This document shows, piece by piece, positions 32,997 to 42,827 of a DNA stretch of 64,000 bases (the stretch's first letter is position 1; each line of letters begins with the position of its first letter). The DNA is from Acetobacter vaccinii (GTDB lineage Bacteria > Pseudomonadota > Alphaproteobacteria > Acetobacterales > Acetobacteraceae), in the NCBI RefSeq assembly GCF_008365315.1, contig NZ_CP043506.1:2655001-2719000 (forward strand). Direction: 5' to 3'. Below the pieces are notes generated by a model. It saw only the letters and a program-made list of their open reading frames with translations, did no database searches and had not been told where the DNA came from. The position numbers and the translations under genes were made by a program.

Positions 32997-33272
32997 TCAG
33001 GAGTCCTTTTGCGGGTGTTCCTGACGGAAAAGCGTCCATTCATCCACCACGCTGCCGTCTGGCAGATGGCAATAGCCCACACCCCCCTTCTCTGTGTGCT
33101 CGATGCTCAGCGTTCCGCCCTTTTTGATACAGTAGAGAGACGCCGGATTAGGAATACGCAGTGGTTTGACAACCGTCTTCGATCGATCATCAACCTGCTG
33201 CTGGCATCCACCCAGCCCCCCTGCCAGCACAACGGCCAGCAGAGCACCAGCAACAACCTTACGCTCGCCCAT
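32997..33272 (-). CDS. DUF333 (hemolysin-like) lipoprotein
   Basis: 91 residues from the ATG at 33272, preceded by GGAAGGA at 7 bases. The N-terminus MGERKVVAGALLAVVLAGGLGGC ends in a lipobox-like LGGC, so it should be a lipoprotein. The rest is the DUF333 domain: NPASLYCIKKGGTLSIEHTE, then GVGYCHLPDGSVVDEWTLFRQ, with the two conserved cysteines. The family is described as hemolysin-like, but no biochemical function is established. It is divergent from bioB, with 173 bases between them. Confidence 0.85.
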   Translation of the reverse strand: MGERKVVAGALLAVVLAGGLGGCQQQVDDRSKTVVKPLRIPNPASLYCIKKGGTLSIEHTEKGGVGYCHLPDGSVVDEWTLFRQEHPQKDS

Positions 33273-33445
33273 GATCAGTCCTTCCAGAACAATTCCTCGC
33301 AGACAGTATGGAAAACGGTGCCTGCTGCTTGTGACGTCGCACACTCTAGCCCTTTGGGAAACATTTTTTCCATCAAACTGGCCTTACCCGTTCATGCGGG
33401 TTATAGTTCCGATCCTTTTCAGCATATTCTGGTCCGGTTAGCATC

Positions 33446-34447
33446 ATGCCTGATGGTTCACACCCTCTTTCTCACACATCCTCCACTGCCGCTGTGGAAA
33501 CCCGACATGACTGGACAGTCGAGGAAATTCGGGCGCTGCTGAACCTGCCGCTGCCGGAGCTTATGTTTCAGGCTCAGACCATCCATCGCGCTACGTTTGA
33601 CCCGACCGAAATCCAGATTTCGACCCTGCTCTCCATCAAGACCGGCGGTTGCCCGGAGGATTGTGCCTACTGCCCTCAGAGCGCCCTGCATGAAGATGGC
33701 GTCAAGGCTGAAAAGCTGATGGCTGTGGAACAGGTGTTGACAGAGGCCAGAAAAGCCAAGGCCGCCGGTGCAAGCCGCTTCTGCATGGGAGCGGCATGGC
33801 GCTCCCCCAAGGAACGCGACATGGATGTGGTGTGCGCCATGGTCAGCGGCGTCAAAGAACTCGGGCTTGAAACCTGCGTCACGCTGGGCATGCTGGACGA
33901 CCAGCAGGCCCTCAAGCTCAAGGGCGCCGGGCTGGATTACTATAACCACAACCTGGATACCTCTCCCGAATACTACGGGGAAATCATCACCACCCGTACC
34001 TATCAGGAACGGCTGGATACGCTCTCCAGCGTGCGAGACGCAGGCATTAGTGTCTGCTGTGGTGGCATTGTCGGCATGGGTGAAAGCGAAACTGACCGGG
34101 CAGGTCTGATTGCGGCTCTGGCCACGCTGCCGACCCATCCTGAAAGTGTACCCATCAATCTGCTGGTCCGGGTTGAGGGCACCCCGCTGGCACAGGCGGA
34201 CGCAGTGGAACCGCTGGAATTCGTACGCATGATTGCCGCTGCCCGCATTACCATGCCCAAAAGTCGGGTGCGACTGGCCGCTGGCCGTGAGAACATGAGT
34301 GACGAAACACAGACCCTGTGCTTCCTGGCCGGTGCCAACTCCATTTTCTATGGCGAACGCCTGCTGACCACGCCCAACCCCCAGGCCCTGCGTGACCGCT
34401 CCCTGCTGGACAGGCTGGGCATGCATACGTCTGGCATCACTCTTTGA
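33446..34447 (+). CDS. bioB: Biotin synthase
   Basis: 333 residues. The radical-SAM cluster motif [13 protein letters not shown] (CxxxCxxC, about residues 70-80) is diagnostic. Other blocks are [40 protein letters not shown], and a C-terminal [20 protein letters not shown]. It inserts sulfur into dethiobiotin. The other bio genes are not in the window. It lies 21 bases before queE, so it is probably cotranscribed with the queuosine precursor genes, a link through radical-SAM chemistry but not one pathway. The ribosome site before the ATG is weak. Confidence 0.96.
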   Translation: MPDGSHPLSHTSSTAAVETRHDWTVEEIRALLNLPLPELMFQAQTIHRATFDPTEIQISTLLSIKTGGCPEDCAYCPQSALHEDGVKAEKLMAVEQVLTEARKAKAAGASRFCMGAAWRSPKERDMDVVCAMVSGVKELGLETCVTLGMLDDQQALKLKGAGLDYYNHNLDTSPEYYGEIITTRTYQERLDTLSSVRDAGISVCCGGIVGMGESETDRAGLIAALATLPTHPESVPINLLVRVEGTPLAQADAVEPLEFVRMIAAARITMPKSRVRLAAGRENMSDETQTLCFLAGANSIFYGERLLTTPNPQALRDRSLLDRLGMHTSGITL

Positions 34448-34468
34448 TCGTGCAGGCATGACCATTGC

Positions 34469-35113
34469 ATGAGCTACGCCGTCAAGGAAATGTTCCTCAC
34501 CCTCCAGGGTGAGGGCGGCCAGGCTGGCCGTGTGGCGGTTTTTTGCCGTTTTGCAGGCTGCAACCTCTGGTCTGGCCGTGAGGAAGACCGGCAATCCGCA
34601 ACCTGCCGCTTTTGTGACACTGACTTTGTCGGCACAAATGGGATAGATGGCGGACGCTTTGAAACCGCAGACGCCCTAGCTGACGCCGTAAGCCGTTTTT
34701 GGCCCAACAGCCCTCCCCAGCCCCATGAAGAACCTCTGGTTGTTTTTACAGGCGGGGAGCCCCTGCTTCAGCTTGATCCGCCCCTCATCGAGGCGATGCA
34801 TGACCGAGGCTTCAGCATTGCGGTTGAAAGCAATGGTACACTCCCTGCCCCGCCCGGCATCGACTGGCTTTGTATCAGCCCTAAAGCCGGTGCTTCGCTA
34901 CAGCAGACTCAAGGCATGGAGCTCAAGCTGGTGTTCCCCCAGCCTGATCTGGACCCAGCCGACCTGACGGGGCTGGATTTCCACCATTTCTGGCTACAGC
35001 CCATGGATGGCCCCGACCAGCAGGCCAACGTACAGGCTGCTATTGCCTATTGCCTGTCGCACCCGCAATGGGGCCTGTCCTTACAGACACATAAACTCAC
35101 GGGTATTCCCTAA
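34469..35113 (+). CDS. queE: 7-carboxy-7-deazaguanine synthase
   Basis: 214 residues. It is a radical-SAM enzyme that makes 7-carboxy-7-deazaguanine on the way to preQ0 and queuosine. The substrate-binding start [17 protein letters not shown] is present. The cluster motif is the variant with a long insert: [28 protein letters not shown], with cysteines near 28, 46 and 49. [10 protein letters not shown] follows. The gene is 2 bases from queC. The insert between the first and second cluster cysteines is a known subgroup feature. Confidence 0.94.
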   Translation: MSYAVKEMFLTLQGEGGQAGRVAVFCRFAGCNLWSGREEDRQSATCRFCDTDFVGTNGIDGGRFETADALADAVSRFWPNSPPQPHEEPLVVFTGGEPLLQLDPPLIEAMHDRGFSIAVESNGTLPAPPGIDWLCISPKAGASLQQTQGMELKLVFPQPDLDPADLTGLDFHHFWLQPMDGPDQQANVQAAIAYCLSHPQWGLSLQTHKLTGIP

Positions 35114-35115
35114 CC

Positions 35116-35847
35116 ATGGTTACTGCCCCCAAGCAGAGTGATGAAGCCGCCCTTGTCCTCTTTTCCGGCGGGCAGGATTCCGCAACCTGTCTGGCCTGGG
35201 CTCTTGCCCGCTTTGGCCGCGTGGAAACACTGGGCTTTGACTATGGCCAGCGCCATGCCGTGGAACTGGACTGTCGGGCAGCCCTGCGCAGCGGCCTTGC
35301 AGTCCTTGATCCGCTCTGGGACTCGCGCCTGGGGCCGGACCACACCCTGCCCCTGCAAGCCCTACATGCCATTTCCGACACTGCGTTGACGCGCGACGCC
35401 GAAATCATGATGAATGAGAACGGCCTGCCCAATACCTTTGTACCCGGCCGTAACCTCCTGTTTTTGACCTTTGCTGGGGCTCTGGCCGCCCGGCGCGGTA
35501 TCCGCCATATTGTAACCGGCGTGTGTGAAACCGACTACTCCGGCTACCCGGACTGCCGGGACGACACGATCAAGGCCCTGCAGGTTGCCCTGAACCTGGG
35601 CATGGAAAGCCGATACGTCCTGCACACCCCCCTGATGTGGCGTGACAAGGCTGAAACATGGGCGCTGGCTGAAAAACTGGGCGGACTGCCTGCGGTTGAA
35701 CTGATCAACCGTGAAAGCCATACATGCTACCTGGGTGACCGCGGTACTTTGCATGATTGGGGGTATGGGTGCGGCACCTGCCCGGCCTGCCAACTGCGCA
35801 AAACTGGCTGGGAAACCTACATGGCAAAGAAAGCCCCCAATGCCTGA
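35116..35847 (+). CDS. queC: 7-cyano-7-deazaguanine synthase
   Basis: 243 residues. The ATP-pyrophosphatase motif [17 protein letters not shown] lies near residues 13-29. Further on are [19 protein letters not shown] and the four zinc-binding cysteines in [11 protein letters not shown] and [10 protein letters not shown]. It converts the carboxy group to the nitrile of preQ0 using ATP and ammonia. It starts 2 bases after queE, and its last 8 bases overlap queD. Confidence 0.96.
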   Translation: MVTAPKQSDEAALVLFSGGQDSATCLAWALARFGRVETLGFDYGQRHAVELDCRAALRSGLAVLDPLWDSRLGPDHTLPLQALHAISDTALTRDAEIMMNENGLPNTFVPGRNLLFLTFAGALAARRGIRHIVTGVCETDYSGYPDCRDDTIKALQVALNLGMESRYVLHTPLMWRDKAETWALAEKLGGLPAVELINRESHTCYLGDRGTLHDWGYGCGTCPACQLRKTGWETYMAKKAPNA

Positions 35848-36370
35848 TCTTATTTTTACACGCCGCTTTTCCATGGGGCATCGCCTGATCCACGGTGCGA
35901 GTGAAAGCTGTGCCCTGCCCCATGGCCATAACGAATTCATCACCGTCAGGCTTAAACCTTCTGCTCTGACCCGGCTGGATGGCGCAGGCAACATGCCCGT
36001 CTCATTCCAGAAAGCTAAAAGCACCTGGCACCGTTTTGTCGATGAACGACTGGACCACGCCCTGCAACTTGCGGCAGATGACCCGCTTCTGGGATGGTTT
36101 CAGACGCACGAACCTGCCAGAGCAGCCCGGATTGTCGTCACCCCTGGGGATCCGACAACGGAACTCATGGTCTGCCTGCTGATGTCAAAGCTGAACGCTT
36201 TTCTGAGTGCAGAAGGCGGTGTGCTTTACTGTTCCGAACTCAGCATAGAAGAAACGCCGACCAACACGGTCAGCTTTCAGGGTGACCCAACCATGATCAT
36301 CCCGGTGCAGGCCGAACCCGGCAGTCGCTGGTGGACCAGACCGGACATGAGCATCTCAGACCCAGCCTGA
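35840..36370 (+). CDS. queD: 6-carboxytetrahydropterin synthase-like protein
   Basis: 176 residues from the ATG at 35840, which overlaps the queC end by 8 bases; the longer upstream frame lies inside queC. Zinc-binding histidines are visible in MGHRLIH and PHGHNEF, and the catalytic-cysteine region in ESCALPHGH. The C-terminal part contains PTNTVSFQG. QueD turns 7,8-dihydroneopterin triphosphate into carboxytetrahydropterin before QueE and QueC act. It is longer than E. coli QueD (about 120), with an insert of roughly 50 residues in the middle ([21 protein letters not shown] region), so it belongs to a larger subgroup. Confidence 0.88.
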   Translation: MPDLIFTRRFSMGHRLIHGASESCALPHGHNEFITVRLKPSALTRLDGAGNMPVSFQKAKSTWHRFVDERLDHALQLAADDPLLGWFQTHEPARAARIVVTPGDPTTELMVCLLMSKLNAFLSAEGGVLYCSELSIEETPTNTVSFQGDPTMIIPVQAEPGSRWWTRPDMSISDPA

Positions 36371-36377
36371 CTCACCA

Positions 36378-36401
36378 CAGGGGGCTATGACACACCCCCT
36401 G
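36378..36401 (+). terminator. Hairpin between convergent queD and mqo
   Basis: CAGGGGG (36378-36384) pairs with CCCCCTG (36395-36401) around a 10-base loop, 7 bases after the queD stop. No T run follows, so termination would be weak or factor-assisted. Confidence 0.4.
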
Positions 36402-36422
36402 CCGTTGCTGGCCCTTAAAAAA

Positions 36423-37919
36423 TCAGGCGGGCAGGCCCAGAACACTGGCGGTTCTATCCGTAACTTTTTCACACAGTTCCAGATTGGAAGACAGCCGCTG
36501 TCCGTAGGACGGCACGATTTCACGCAGCTTGCTCTCCCACTCCGGCAACATATCACCAAAGCATTTGCGCAGGACTGTCAGCATGATCGGCGCCGCCGTG
36601 GATGCCCCAGGAGATGCCCCGAGCAGAGCAGCAACAGAACCATCGGCACTGCTAATGACTTCTGTCCCGAACTGCAAAACGCCACCCTTGTCAGGATCAG
36701 CCTTGATGATCTGAACCCTCTGGCCAGCCACCACCAGTTCCCAGTCCTTGGACTCTGCATCGGGGATAAAGTCCTGCAGGGCTTTGATCCTGTCTTTTTC
36801 AGACTGCAACACCTGCTGAACCAGATATTTGGTCAACGGCCAGTTGTCGCGGGCCACGGCCAGCATAGCCCCAAGATTGCTCTTGCGGACTGAGCGTGGC
36901 AGATCCATCAGTGAGCCGTGCTTGAGGAAGCGTGTTGAAAAACCAGCATACGGCCCAAAAAGCAGGGCTGGCTTGCCGTCGATCACGCGGGTGTCCAGAT
37001 GCGGCACCGACATGGGGGGCGCACCGACAGAGGCCTTGCCATAAACCTTGGCCAGATGGCGGGCCACAATGTCCTTATTGGTGCAGCGTAGGAACTGCCC
37101 ACTGACCGGGAAACCACCTACCCCTGCGGCTTCAGGAATACCGGTTTTCTGCAACAGGGACAGCGCGGCCCCACCTGCCCCGATAAAGACAAAACGCGCG
37201 TTGACAGTACGGACCTCGTTCTGTCGCAGGTCACGCACGGTCAACTGCCAGCCGTCATCCACTTTCTTGATGTCGGTCACATCATGCTTGGTGTGCAGCG
37301 TGCAGGCCGGTGTGTTGGCCAGATAGGTGAACAGAAGGCGGGTCAGCACGCCAAAATTGACATCCGTACCCCGAAGGCTACGGGTAATCGCCAGTTTCTG
37401 CCCTTCTGGGCGGCCCTGCATGATCAACGGAACCCACTGGTTGATCTGGCCCTGATCCTCTGTGTATTCCATGCCCGAAAACAGCGGGTGGGCAGACAGA
37501 GCCTCATAGCGCTTCCGCAGGAAGGACACATTGTCCTCCCCCCACACAAAGCTCATATGCGGTACAGGGGTCAGAAAATCCCGTGCGGAAGCCAGAACAC
37601 CTTTTTCCACCAGATAAGACCAGAACTGGCGCGAAATCTGGAACTGCTCGTTCACCACCACGGCCTTGGAAATATCCACCCGGCCATCAGCTGCCTGCGG
37701 CGTATAGTTCAGTTCGCAAAGCGCGGAATGCCCGGTACCTGCGTTGTTCCAGGCGTTGGAGCTTTCTTCCGCGACATTATCCAGCCGTTCAAAAATGCCG
37801 ATACTCCACCCCGGCTGCAACTGGCGCAACAGCGTACCAAGGGTTGCGCTCATCACGCCGCCGCCAATCAAGGCGACATCAACAGTGGATGCAGTATCGT
37901 TTGAGGTGGAACTCATCAT
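36423..37919 (-). CDS. mqo: Malate:quinone oxidoreductase
   Basis: 498 residues from the ATG at 37919; ATG 37916 follows directly and has better spacing from GGAG. The FAD-binding GGGVMSATLGTLLRQL lies near the N-terminus, then ERLDNVAEESSNAWNNAGTGHSALCELNYTP, which is diagnostic of Mqo, and a FIGAGGAALSLLQKTGIPE block in the middle. It is a peripheral membrane flavoprotein that oxidises malate and reduces quinone, replacing or complementing NAD-malate dehydrogenase. Acetic acid bacteria are known to rely on Mqo. The gene stands alone, convergent with queD; aroC lies upstream on the same strand after a 210-base gap. Confidence 0.95.
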   Translation of the reverse strand: MMSSTSNDTASTVDVALIGGGVMSATLGTLLRQLQPGWSIGIFERLDNVAEESSNAWNNAGTGHSALCELNYTPQAADGRVDISKAVVVNEQFQISRQFWSYLVEKGVLASARDFLTPVPHMSFVWGEDNVSFLRKRYEALSAHPLFSGMEYTEDQGQINQWVPLIMQGRPEGQKLAITRSLRGTDVNFGVLTRLLFTYLANTPACTLHTKHDVTDIKKVDDGWQLTVRDLRQNEVRTVNARFVFIGAGGAALSLLQKTGIPEAAGVGGFPVSGQFLRCTNKDIVARHLAKVYGKASVGAPPMSVPHLDTRVIDGKPALLFGPYAGFSTRFLKHGSLMDLPRSVRKSNLGAMLAVARDNWPLTKYLVQQVLQSEKDRIKALQDFIPDAESKDWELVVAGQRVQIIKADPDKGGVLQFGTEVISSADGSVAALLGASPGASTAAPIMLTVLRKCFGDMLPEWESKLREIVPSYGQRLSSNLELCEKVTDRTASVLGLPA

Positions 37920-38129
37920 GGTCTCCGCATTATCAGACCCGGCAGAGCACTGCCGGGCTGGATCACAGTGGCGCAACAACAGGGTGTTACCAACCGCACA
38001 AGTGGGCCGAGTATAAGCCCATCTTGCCCGTCCGCCTTCTCACCTCTGCGAGATGACCCTCAGCCCGCCCTTCCCGCTTCTGTCATGCTGGCGGCACGAT
38101 GTCCGCCAGACAACATCATTCAGCGGGTT

Positions 38130-39203
38130 TCAGCCCCCAACCTGCCCACGATGGCGCAGCAGGTGGTCTGCCAGAACACAGGCCAGCATGGCCTCGCCCA
38201 CAGGTACGGCGCGAATACCAACACAGGGGTCATGCCGCCCTTTGGTCACAACGTCGATAGCTGTACCGTCCCGCGTAATGGAGGCAACGGGGGTCAGCAT
38301 GGAACTGGTCGGCTTGACCGCAAAGCGCGCCACGACAGGCTGCCCGCTGGAAATGCCTCCCAGAATGCCGCCTGCATGGTTGGAGCCAAACACGACCTTA
38401 CCGTCCTGCATGGCCAGCGTATCGGCGTTTTCCGGGCCGGTCAGGGCGGCGGAGGCAAATCCGTCACCAATCTCCACACCCTTCACGGCGTTAATGCTCA
38501 TCAAAGCGGCTGCAAGGTCTGCATCCAGCTTGCCATAAATAGGCGCCCCCAGACCTGCGGGAACCCCTTCGGCCTGCACCTCGATAACAGCCCCGACAGA
38601 CGACCCTGCCTTGCGGATACCGGCCAGGTAGCTCTCCCACTCGGCCACAACCGCAGCATCGGGGGAAAAGAAGGGGTTACGGTCCACCTCGTTCCAATCC
38701 CACCGGGTGCGGTCTATGTCATGTGGGCCAAGCTGTACCAGAGCACCACGGATCGTCACGTCAGGCCCGAGGATCTTGCGGGCAACGGCACCCGCAGCCA
38801 CCCGGCAGGCCGTCTCCCGCGCGGAGGAACGACCACCGCCCCGATAGTCACGGATACCGTATTTGAGATCATACGTCAGATCAGCGTGACCGGGACGGTA
38901 GGTGCTGGCAATGTCACCATAATCCCGCGAGCGCTGGTCCGTGTTCTCAATCATGAGGGAAATGGGGGTGCCGGTTGTCTTGCCCTCAAACACGCCCGAC
39001 AGAATACGCACCCGGTCGGCTTCCTGCCGCTGGGTGGTAAAGGCAGACTGGCCCGGCCGACGACGGTCAAGGCAAGGCTGGATATCCTCTTCCGTCAGGG
39101 AAAGCAGCGGGGGGCAGCCGTCGATCACACACCCAATGGCCGGGCCGTGGCTTTCCCCCCATGTGGTAACACGAAACAGATGGCCAAAGGTGTTGTAGGA
39201 CAC
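38130..39203 (-). CDS. aroC: Chorismate synthase
   Basis: 357 residues, full length. Family signatures are [18 protein letters not shown] at the N-terminus, the FMN/substrate loop [30 protein letters not shown], and the C-terminal [18 protein letters not shown]. It makes chorismate from EPSP with reduced FMN, supplying PheA, encoded elsewhere in this window. It starts 6 bases after fabI, so the two are cotranscribed, an order seen in other Alphaproteobacteria. Confidence 0.96.
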   Translation of the reverse strand: MSYNTFGHLFRVTTWGESHGPAIGCVIDGCPPLLSLTEEDIQPCLDRRRPGQSAFTTQRQEADRVRILSGVFEGKTTGTPISLMIENTDQRSRDYGDIASTYRPGHADLTYDLKYGIRDYRGGGRSSARETACRVAAGAVARKILGPDVTIRGALVQLGPHDIDRTRWDWNEVDRNPFFSPDAAVVAEWESYLAGIRKAGSSVGAVIEVQAEGVPAGLGAPIYGKLDADLAAALMSINAVKGVEIGDGFASAALTGPENADTLAMQDGKVVFGSNHAGGILGGISSGQPVVARFAVKPTSSMLTPVASITRDGTAIDVVTKGRHDPCVGIRAVPVGEAMLACVLADHLLRHRGQVGG

Positions 39204-39209
39204 GGCGCC

Positions 39210-40049
39210 TTAGTCTCCGGCAACGGCAATATCGGGGGCAGTCGGGTTTTTCATGCCAACGACATGGTACCCGCTGTCCACATGGTGCACTTCGCCCGTC
39301 ACGCCACCGGACAGGTCGGAGAGCATATACAGCCCTGCCCCGCCCACTTCCTCCAGCGAGACATTGCGTTCCAGCGGAGCATTATACTGGTTCCATTTAA
39401 GGATGTAACGGAAATCACCGATCCCGCTGGCTGCCAGTGTCTTGATCGGCCCGGCAGAAATGGCATTGACCCGGATACCATCGTGCCCGAGGTCTGCCGC
39501 CATATAACGCACCGAGGCCTCAAGCGCTGCCTTGGCAACACCCATGACATTGTAATGCGGCATGACACGCTCGGCCCCAAGGTAGCTGAGGGTCAACAGC
39601 GAGCCACCCGGCTTCATCAACCGTGCGGCGCGCTGTGCGACGGCCGAAAAGGAATAGCAGGAAATATTCATGGCGGTGAGAAAGGCATCACGCGGCGTAT
39701 CAAGGTACCGGCCACGCAGATACTGTTTATCGGCCCAGCCAATGGCGTGAACTACAAAATCCAGCTCGCCCCATTCTTTTTCCAAGGCAGCAAAGGTTTC
39801 ATCAATCGCAGCGTCGTCCGACACATCGCACGGCAGCACCAGGTTGGACCCTATGCTCTGGGCCAGCGGCGTTACCCGCTTGCCAAGGGCTTCCCCCTGA
39901 TAGGTGAAGGCGACTTCCCCACCCTGCGCGGCAACGGCTGATGCAATAGCCCAGGCAATCGAGCGTTCATTGGCGACGCCCATCACCAGGCCTTTTTTGC
40001 CCTTCATCAAGGTTCCCTGTGCGGGCAATGTGGAGCTGGGTGCGGACAT
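39210..40049 (-). CDS. fabI: Enoyl-ACP reductase (NADH)
   Basis: 279 residues with an extra 14-residue N-terminus before MKGKKGLVMGVANERSIAW; GAGG 8 bases before the first ATG supports the longer start. NAD-binding GVANERSIAWAIA, the HAIGWADKQYLRGRY block, and the catalytic Tyr and Lys of MPHYNVMGVAKAALEASVRY are visible. It does the last reduction of the fatty acid elongation cycle. It heads the fabI-aroC transcript and is divergent from pdxH. Confidence 0.95.
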   Translation of the reverse strand: MSAPSSTLPAQGTLMKGKKGLVMGVANERSIAWAIASAVAAQGGEVAFTYQGEALGKRVTPLAQSIGSNLVLPCDVSDDAAIDETFAALEKEWGELDFVVHAIGWADKQYLRGRYLDTPRDAFLTAMNISCYSFSAVAQRAARLMKPGGSLLTLSYLGAERVMPHYNVMGVAKAALEASVRYMAADLGHDGIRVNAISAGPIKTLAASGIGDFRYILKWNQYNAPLERNVSLEEVGGAGLYMLSDLSGGVTGEVHHVDSGYHVVGMKNPTAPDIAVAGD

Positions 40050-40239
40050 GCAAAAACCTCAACCTGTTCTGTTACGCGACCACTCAAGGCCTGTCGAAGC
40101 GGTTTGGTCGCATACCCGCCACAGTGAAACAAGCCTGAAAGCAGTTCATATACTTCAAACCGTCAGGCAGCAGGAGTATGAAAGTCATGCAAAGAGTGGA
40201 AGGTTCACTTTCCTTCCCATAGCTTGACGAGTCAGGAGC

Positions 40240-40881
40240 ATGATGGACACGCCCCCCTCCACACCGGCCCTTCCGCTGGCTGACCTTCCCCTGATCGACG
40301 TGACGGCCGATCCGTTCGTGCTCTTCGACACCTGGTTTCAGGATGCTGAAAAAACCGAGCTGAACGACCCCAACGCCATGGTGCTGGCCACGGCAACTCC
40401 GGATGGCCGTCCTTCAGCCCGCATCGTTCTGCTCAAGGGGGCGGACCGTCGCGGGTTTGTTTTTTACACCAACCTGCATAGCCGCAAGGGGCAGGAACTG
40501 GCCGTAAACCGCCATGTCGCCCTGCTGTTCCACTGGAAGAGCCTGCGCCGCCAGATCCGAATCGAGGGCAGCATTACCCCTGTCAGCACGGAAGAGGCCG
40601 ACGCCTACTTTGCCAGCCGCAGCCGTATCTCTCGCCTGGGGGCTATCGCGTCTGACCAGTCCCGCCCCCTGTCCGAGCGCTCGGTTTTTGAAGAACGCCT
40701 GCATGCGGTTGAAGAGCAATATGCCACCGGCCCCATCCCGCGGCCCGAAAACTGGTCAGGCTACCGGGTCGCTCCGGATCATTTTGAGTTCTGGCAGGAA
40801 CGCCCCTACCGCCTGCACGACCGTGCCGTATGGGACAGGCAGGGCGACACACCATGGAACGTCACGCGTCTCTATCCGTAA
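40240..40881 (+). CDS. pdxH: Pyridoxamine 5'-phosphate oxidase
   Basis: 213 residues. FMN-dependent oxidase that makes pyridoxal phosphate. The family blocks are NAMVLATATPDGRPSARIVLLKG, FYTNLHSRKGQEL, ALLFHWKSLRRQIRIEG, and the C-terminal PDHFEFWQERPYRLHDR. Two ATGs stand in tandem; AGGAG is better spaced for the second (40243). It is divergent from fabI across 190 bases. Confidence 0.96.
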   Translation: MMDTPPSTPALPLADLPLIDVTADPFVLFDTWFQDAEKTELNDPNAMVLATATPDGRPSARIVLLKGADRRGFVFYTNLHSRKGQELAVNRHVALLFHWKSLRRQIRIEGSITPVSTEEADAYFASRSRISRLGAIASDQSRPLSERSVFEERLHAVEEQYATGPIPRPENWSGYRVAPDHFEFWQERPYRLHDRAVWDRQGDTPWNVTRLYP

Positions 40882-40939
40882 AGTACGTGGCACCTTTGCA
40901 ACACATGCTCCCTGTGGGCCATCAGAAAGATAATCAGCC

Positions 40940-41818
40940 ATGAAGGACGTTCGTAAGATTCTGCTGCCGCTCCCCAGCACCCTGAATGGGGAGGCCGCCC
41001 TGGCCCAGGGATGCAATTTTGCCCGCCGCTTTGGGGCGCATCTGGCTGTCCTGCATGTCCGCTCAGACGGGCGGGATATTGCACCACTTGCGGGTGAAGG
41101 TCTTTCCGGCGCCATGGTAGAGGACCTCATGCGCTCGGCCGACCATGAAAGCTCCCGCCATGCCCATGACGTGCATGTGCTGTTTGAGCGCTTTGTGGCC
41201 AGCCAGCCTGATATTGAAGTTGTCTCTCCCAACACCCTGCCCCCCATGGACCGGCCGAGCATCAGCTTCCATATCCTGCGCGGGGCCGAGAATGAGATTG
41301 TCCCGGCACATGCCCGGCTGTCCGACTTTACCTTGGTCCCTCACCCCGATGCCGGAACTGAATTTTCAGCCTCGGAAACCCTGCACGCCGTTCTGTTTGA
41401 TAGCGGTCGTCCCGTTGTCATGGCCCCCCGCATGGCTCCCGGCGGGTTTATCAAGCAGGTCTGCATTGGCTGGAACGGTACAGCAGAATCGGCCGCAGCC
41501 CTGCGTGGCGCCCTGCCCTGGGCCAGCACGGCAGACGCCGTACGCATTCTGCACTGCGAGGACTACCAGCGCCGCGGCCCTGCCGCGCAGGACGTTGTGA
41601 CCTATCTGGCAATCCACGGCATCAAGGCTGATATTGTCGAGTTCCCCCCCATTGAGCGCGATGTCGGCAAGGGGCTTCTTGCTGCCTGTAACGAATTTGG
41701 GGCTGATCTTCTGGCCATGGGGGCATACTCCCACTCCCGCCTGCGGCAGTTGATCCTGGGTGGTGTCACCCGGCATGTTCTGGAAGCTGCGGAACTGACC
41801 GTATTGATGAGCCGATGA
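40940..41818 (+). CDS. Universal stress protein with two UspA-type domains
   Basis: 292 residues. The first half begins KDVRKILLPLPSTLNGEAALAQGCNFARRFGAHLAVLHV and the second QVCIGWNGTAESAAALRGALPWASTADAVRILH, each an alpha/beta UspA fold. The second half ends with DLLAMGAYSHSRLRQLILGGVTRHVLE, the ATP-binding GxxxxxxxxG(S/T) region of the family, although the Ser/Thr is Val-Thr-Arg here. Tandem Usp proteins respond to stress; no partner is evident. It follows pdxH by 58 bases. Confidence 0.85.
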   Translation: MKDVRKILLPLPSTLNGEAALAQGCNFARRFGAHLAVLHVRSDGRDIAPLAGEGLSGAMVEDLMRSADHESSRHAHDVHVLFERFVASQPDIEVVSPNTLPPMDRPSISFHILRGAENEIVPAHARLSDFTLVPHPDAGTEFSASETLHAVLFDSGRPVVMAPRMAPGGFIKQVCIGWNGTAESAAALRGALPWASTADAVRILHCEDYQRRGPAAQDVVTYLAIHGIKADIVEFPPIERDVGKGLLAACNEFGADLLAMGAYSHSRLRQLILGGVTRHVLEAAELTVLMSR

Positions 41819-41920
41819 ACTCTGCTTTCAGCCCCCGTTCAACATAGCGACTGGGGCTAACAATGCTCGGCAATGGCGTTGCAGGACACCGTTGTGAGTT
41901 TTTTGCTTGATAAGTCGTTT

Positions 41921-41967
41921 TTTCAGGGCTCCGCCCTGAAACCCGGAAGGGGCCTCTCGGCCCCTTC
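41921..41967. repeat. Tandem GC-rich hairpins in a convergent intergenic region
   Basis: Two perfect stems lie side by side: TTTCAGGGC (41921-41929) with GCCCTGAAA (41933-41941), loop 3; and GAAGGGGCC (41946-41954) with GGCCCCTTC (41959-41967), loop 4. They sit between the convergent Usp and MBL genes. The design looks like a bidirectional terminator or a mobile palindromic (REP-like) element. Confidence 0.7.
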
Positions 41968-42001
41968 ACCCCATTCTACAGAAACAACCTCTAGTTAGTT
42001 T

Positions 42002-42811
42002 TTAGGCGCTCGGCTGTGCAGGCTCAGGTATTTCCAGCACCATGCCATCGTAGGCGGCTTCCACACCCTGCGGCAGGTTCTCCTGCAACCAGCGCCAGTC
42101 CATATCTGCCCCCATATGGGTCAAAATCATGCGGCGTGGCCGAATATACTCACGCCATTCCAGCACTTTTTCCAGCCAAGCATGAGCACTGTGCGGGGCA
42201 CGCTGGAAGCAATCCACCATCCAAGTATCCACCCCCTGCAACAACGCCATGGAGCTGTCAGAAAAGGCGACAACATCCGTGCTGTAGGCAAATGCACCGC
42301 ACCGTATGCCAGTCGACAGAATACGCCCGTGCTCCTGCTCAAACAGGTGGAAGGGATACCCCCCGATACTAACCTGCTGCCCCATGCTGACAGGCACGGC
42401 CTCCAGCACAGCCCTGAAAAACTCCGGGGGTGTCCATGGCTTGAACACATACGCAAAACGCTGCTGGATTTCCGCCAGAACATCATGCGCACCATAGGCC
42501 TGTATGGGTTGACCGATCAGCCGGTTGATACCCCGGACATCATCTATCCCCCCAATATGGTCAGCATGAGCGTGGGTATAGATGATCGACTGGAAAGCCG
42601 ACACACCATTGGCCAGAAGCTGGCTACGCAGGTCAGGCGTTGTATCCACGAGAATGGAATGACCATTGTCCATCTGAAAAATGATGGAGGCCCGGCTACG
42701 GATATTGCGCTTTTCAGCCGGGTCACACAAGCCCCACTGTCCGCGACCATCTGCACCACCCAGCATAGGCACACCTGCGGAGCCCCCACAGCCAAGAACC
42801 GTAATTTTCAT
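42002..42811 (-). CDS. MBL-fold metal-dependent hydrolase (PhnP-like)
   Basis: 269 residues. The metal-binding motif THAHADHIGGIDDVRGIN (HxHxDH, about 79-84) is present, with an aspartate/histidine-rich second half (LTHMGADMDW). The N-terminal VLGCGGSAGVPMLGG and the CDPAEKRNIRSRASI block match the PhnP-like subgroup of the beta-lactamase fold, which hydrolyses cyclic phosphodiesters. The natural substrate is unknown. The tatD-MBL order downstream of metG recurs in Alphaproteobacteria. It starts 16 bases after tatD on the same strand. Confidence 0.88.
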   Translation of the reverse strand: MKITVLGCGGSAGVPMLGGADGRGQWGLCDPAEKRNIRSRASIIFQMDNGHSILVDTTPDLRSQLLANGVSAFQSIIYTHAHADHIGGIDDVRGINRLIGQPIQAYGAHDVLAEIQQRFAYVFKPWTPPEFFRAVLEAVPVSMGQQVSIGGYPFHLFEQEHGRILSTGIRCGAFAYSTDVVAFSDSSMALLQGVDTWMVDCFQRAPHSAHAWLEKVLEWREYIRPRRMILTHMGADMDWRWLQENLPQGVEAAYDGMVLEIPEPAQPSA

Positions 42812-42827
42812 AATGTCGCCACCCGTA

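Noticed and set aside
34469..35113. Possible defect of queE because the first two cluster cysteines are far apart
   Set aside because: A long insert between the first and second cysteine is a known QueE subgroup feature and the rest of the protein is intact.
37968..39941. 657-codon plus-strand ORF opposite aroC and fabI
   Set aside because: It runs antisense across two clearly recognised enzymes; long antisense frames are expected in this codon usage.
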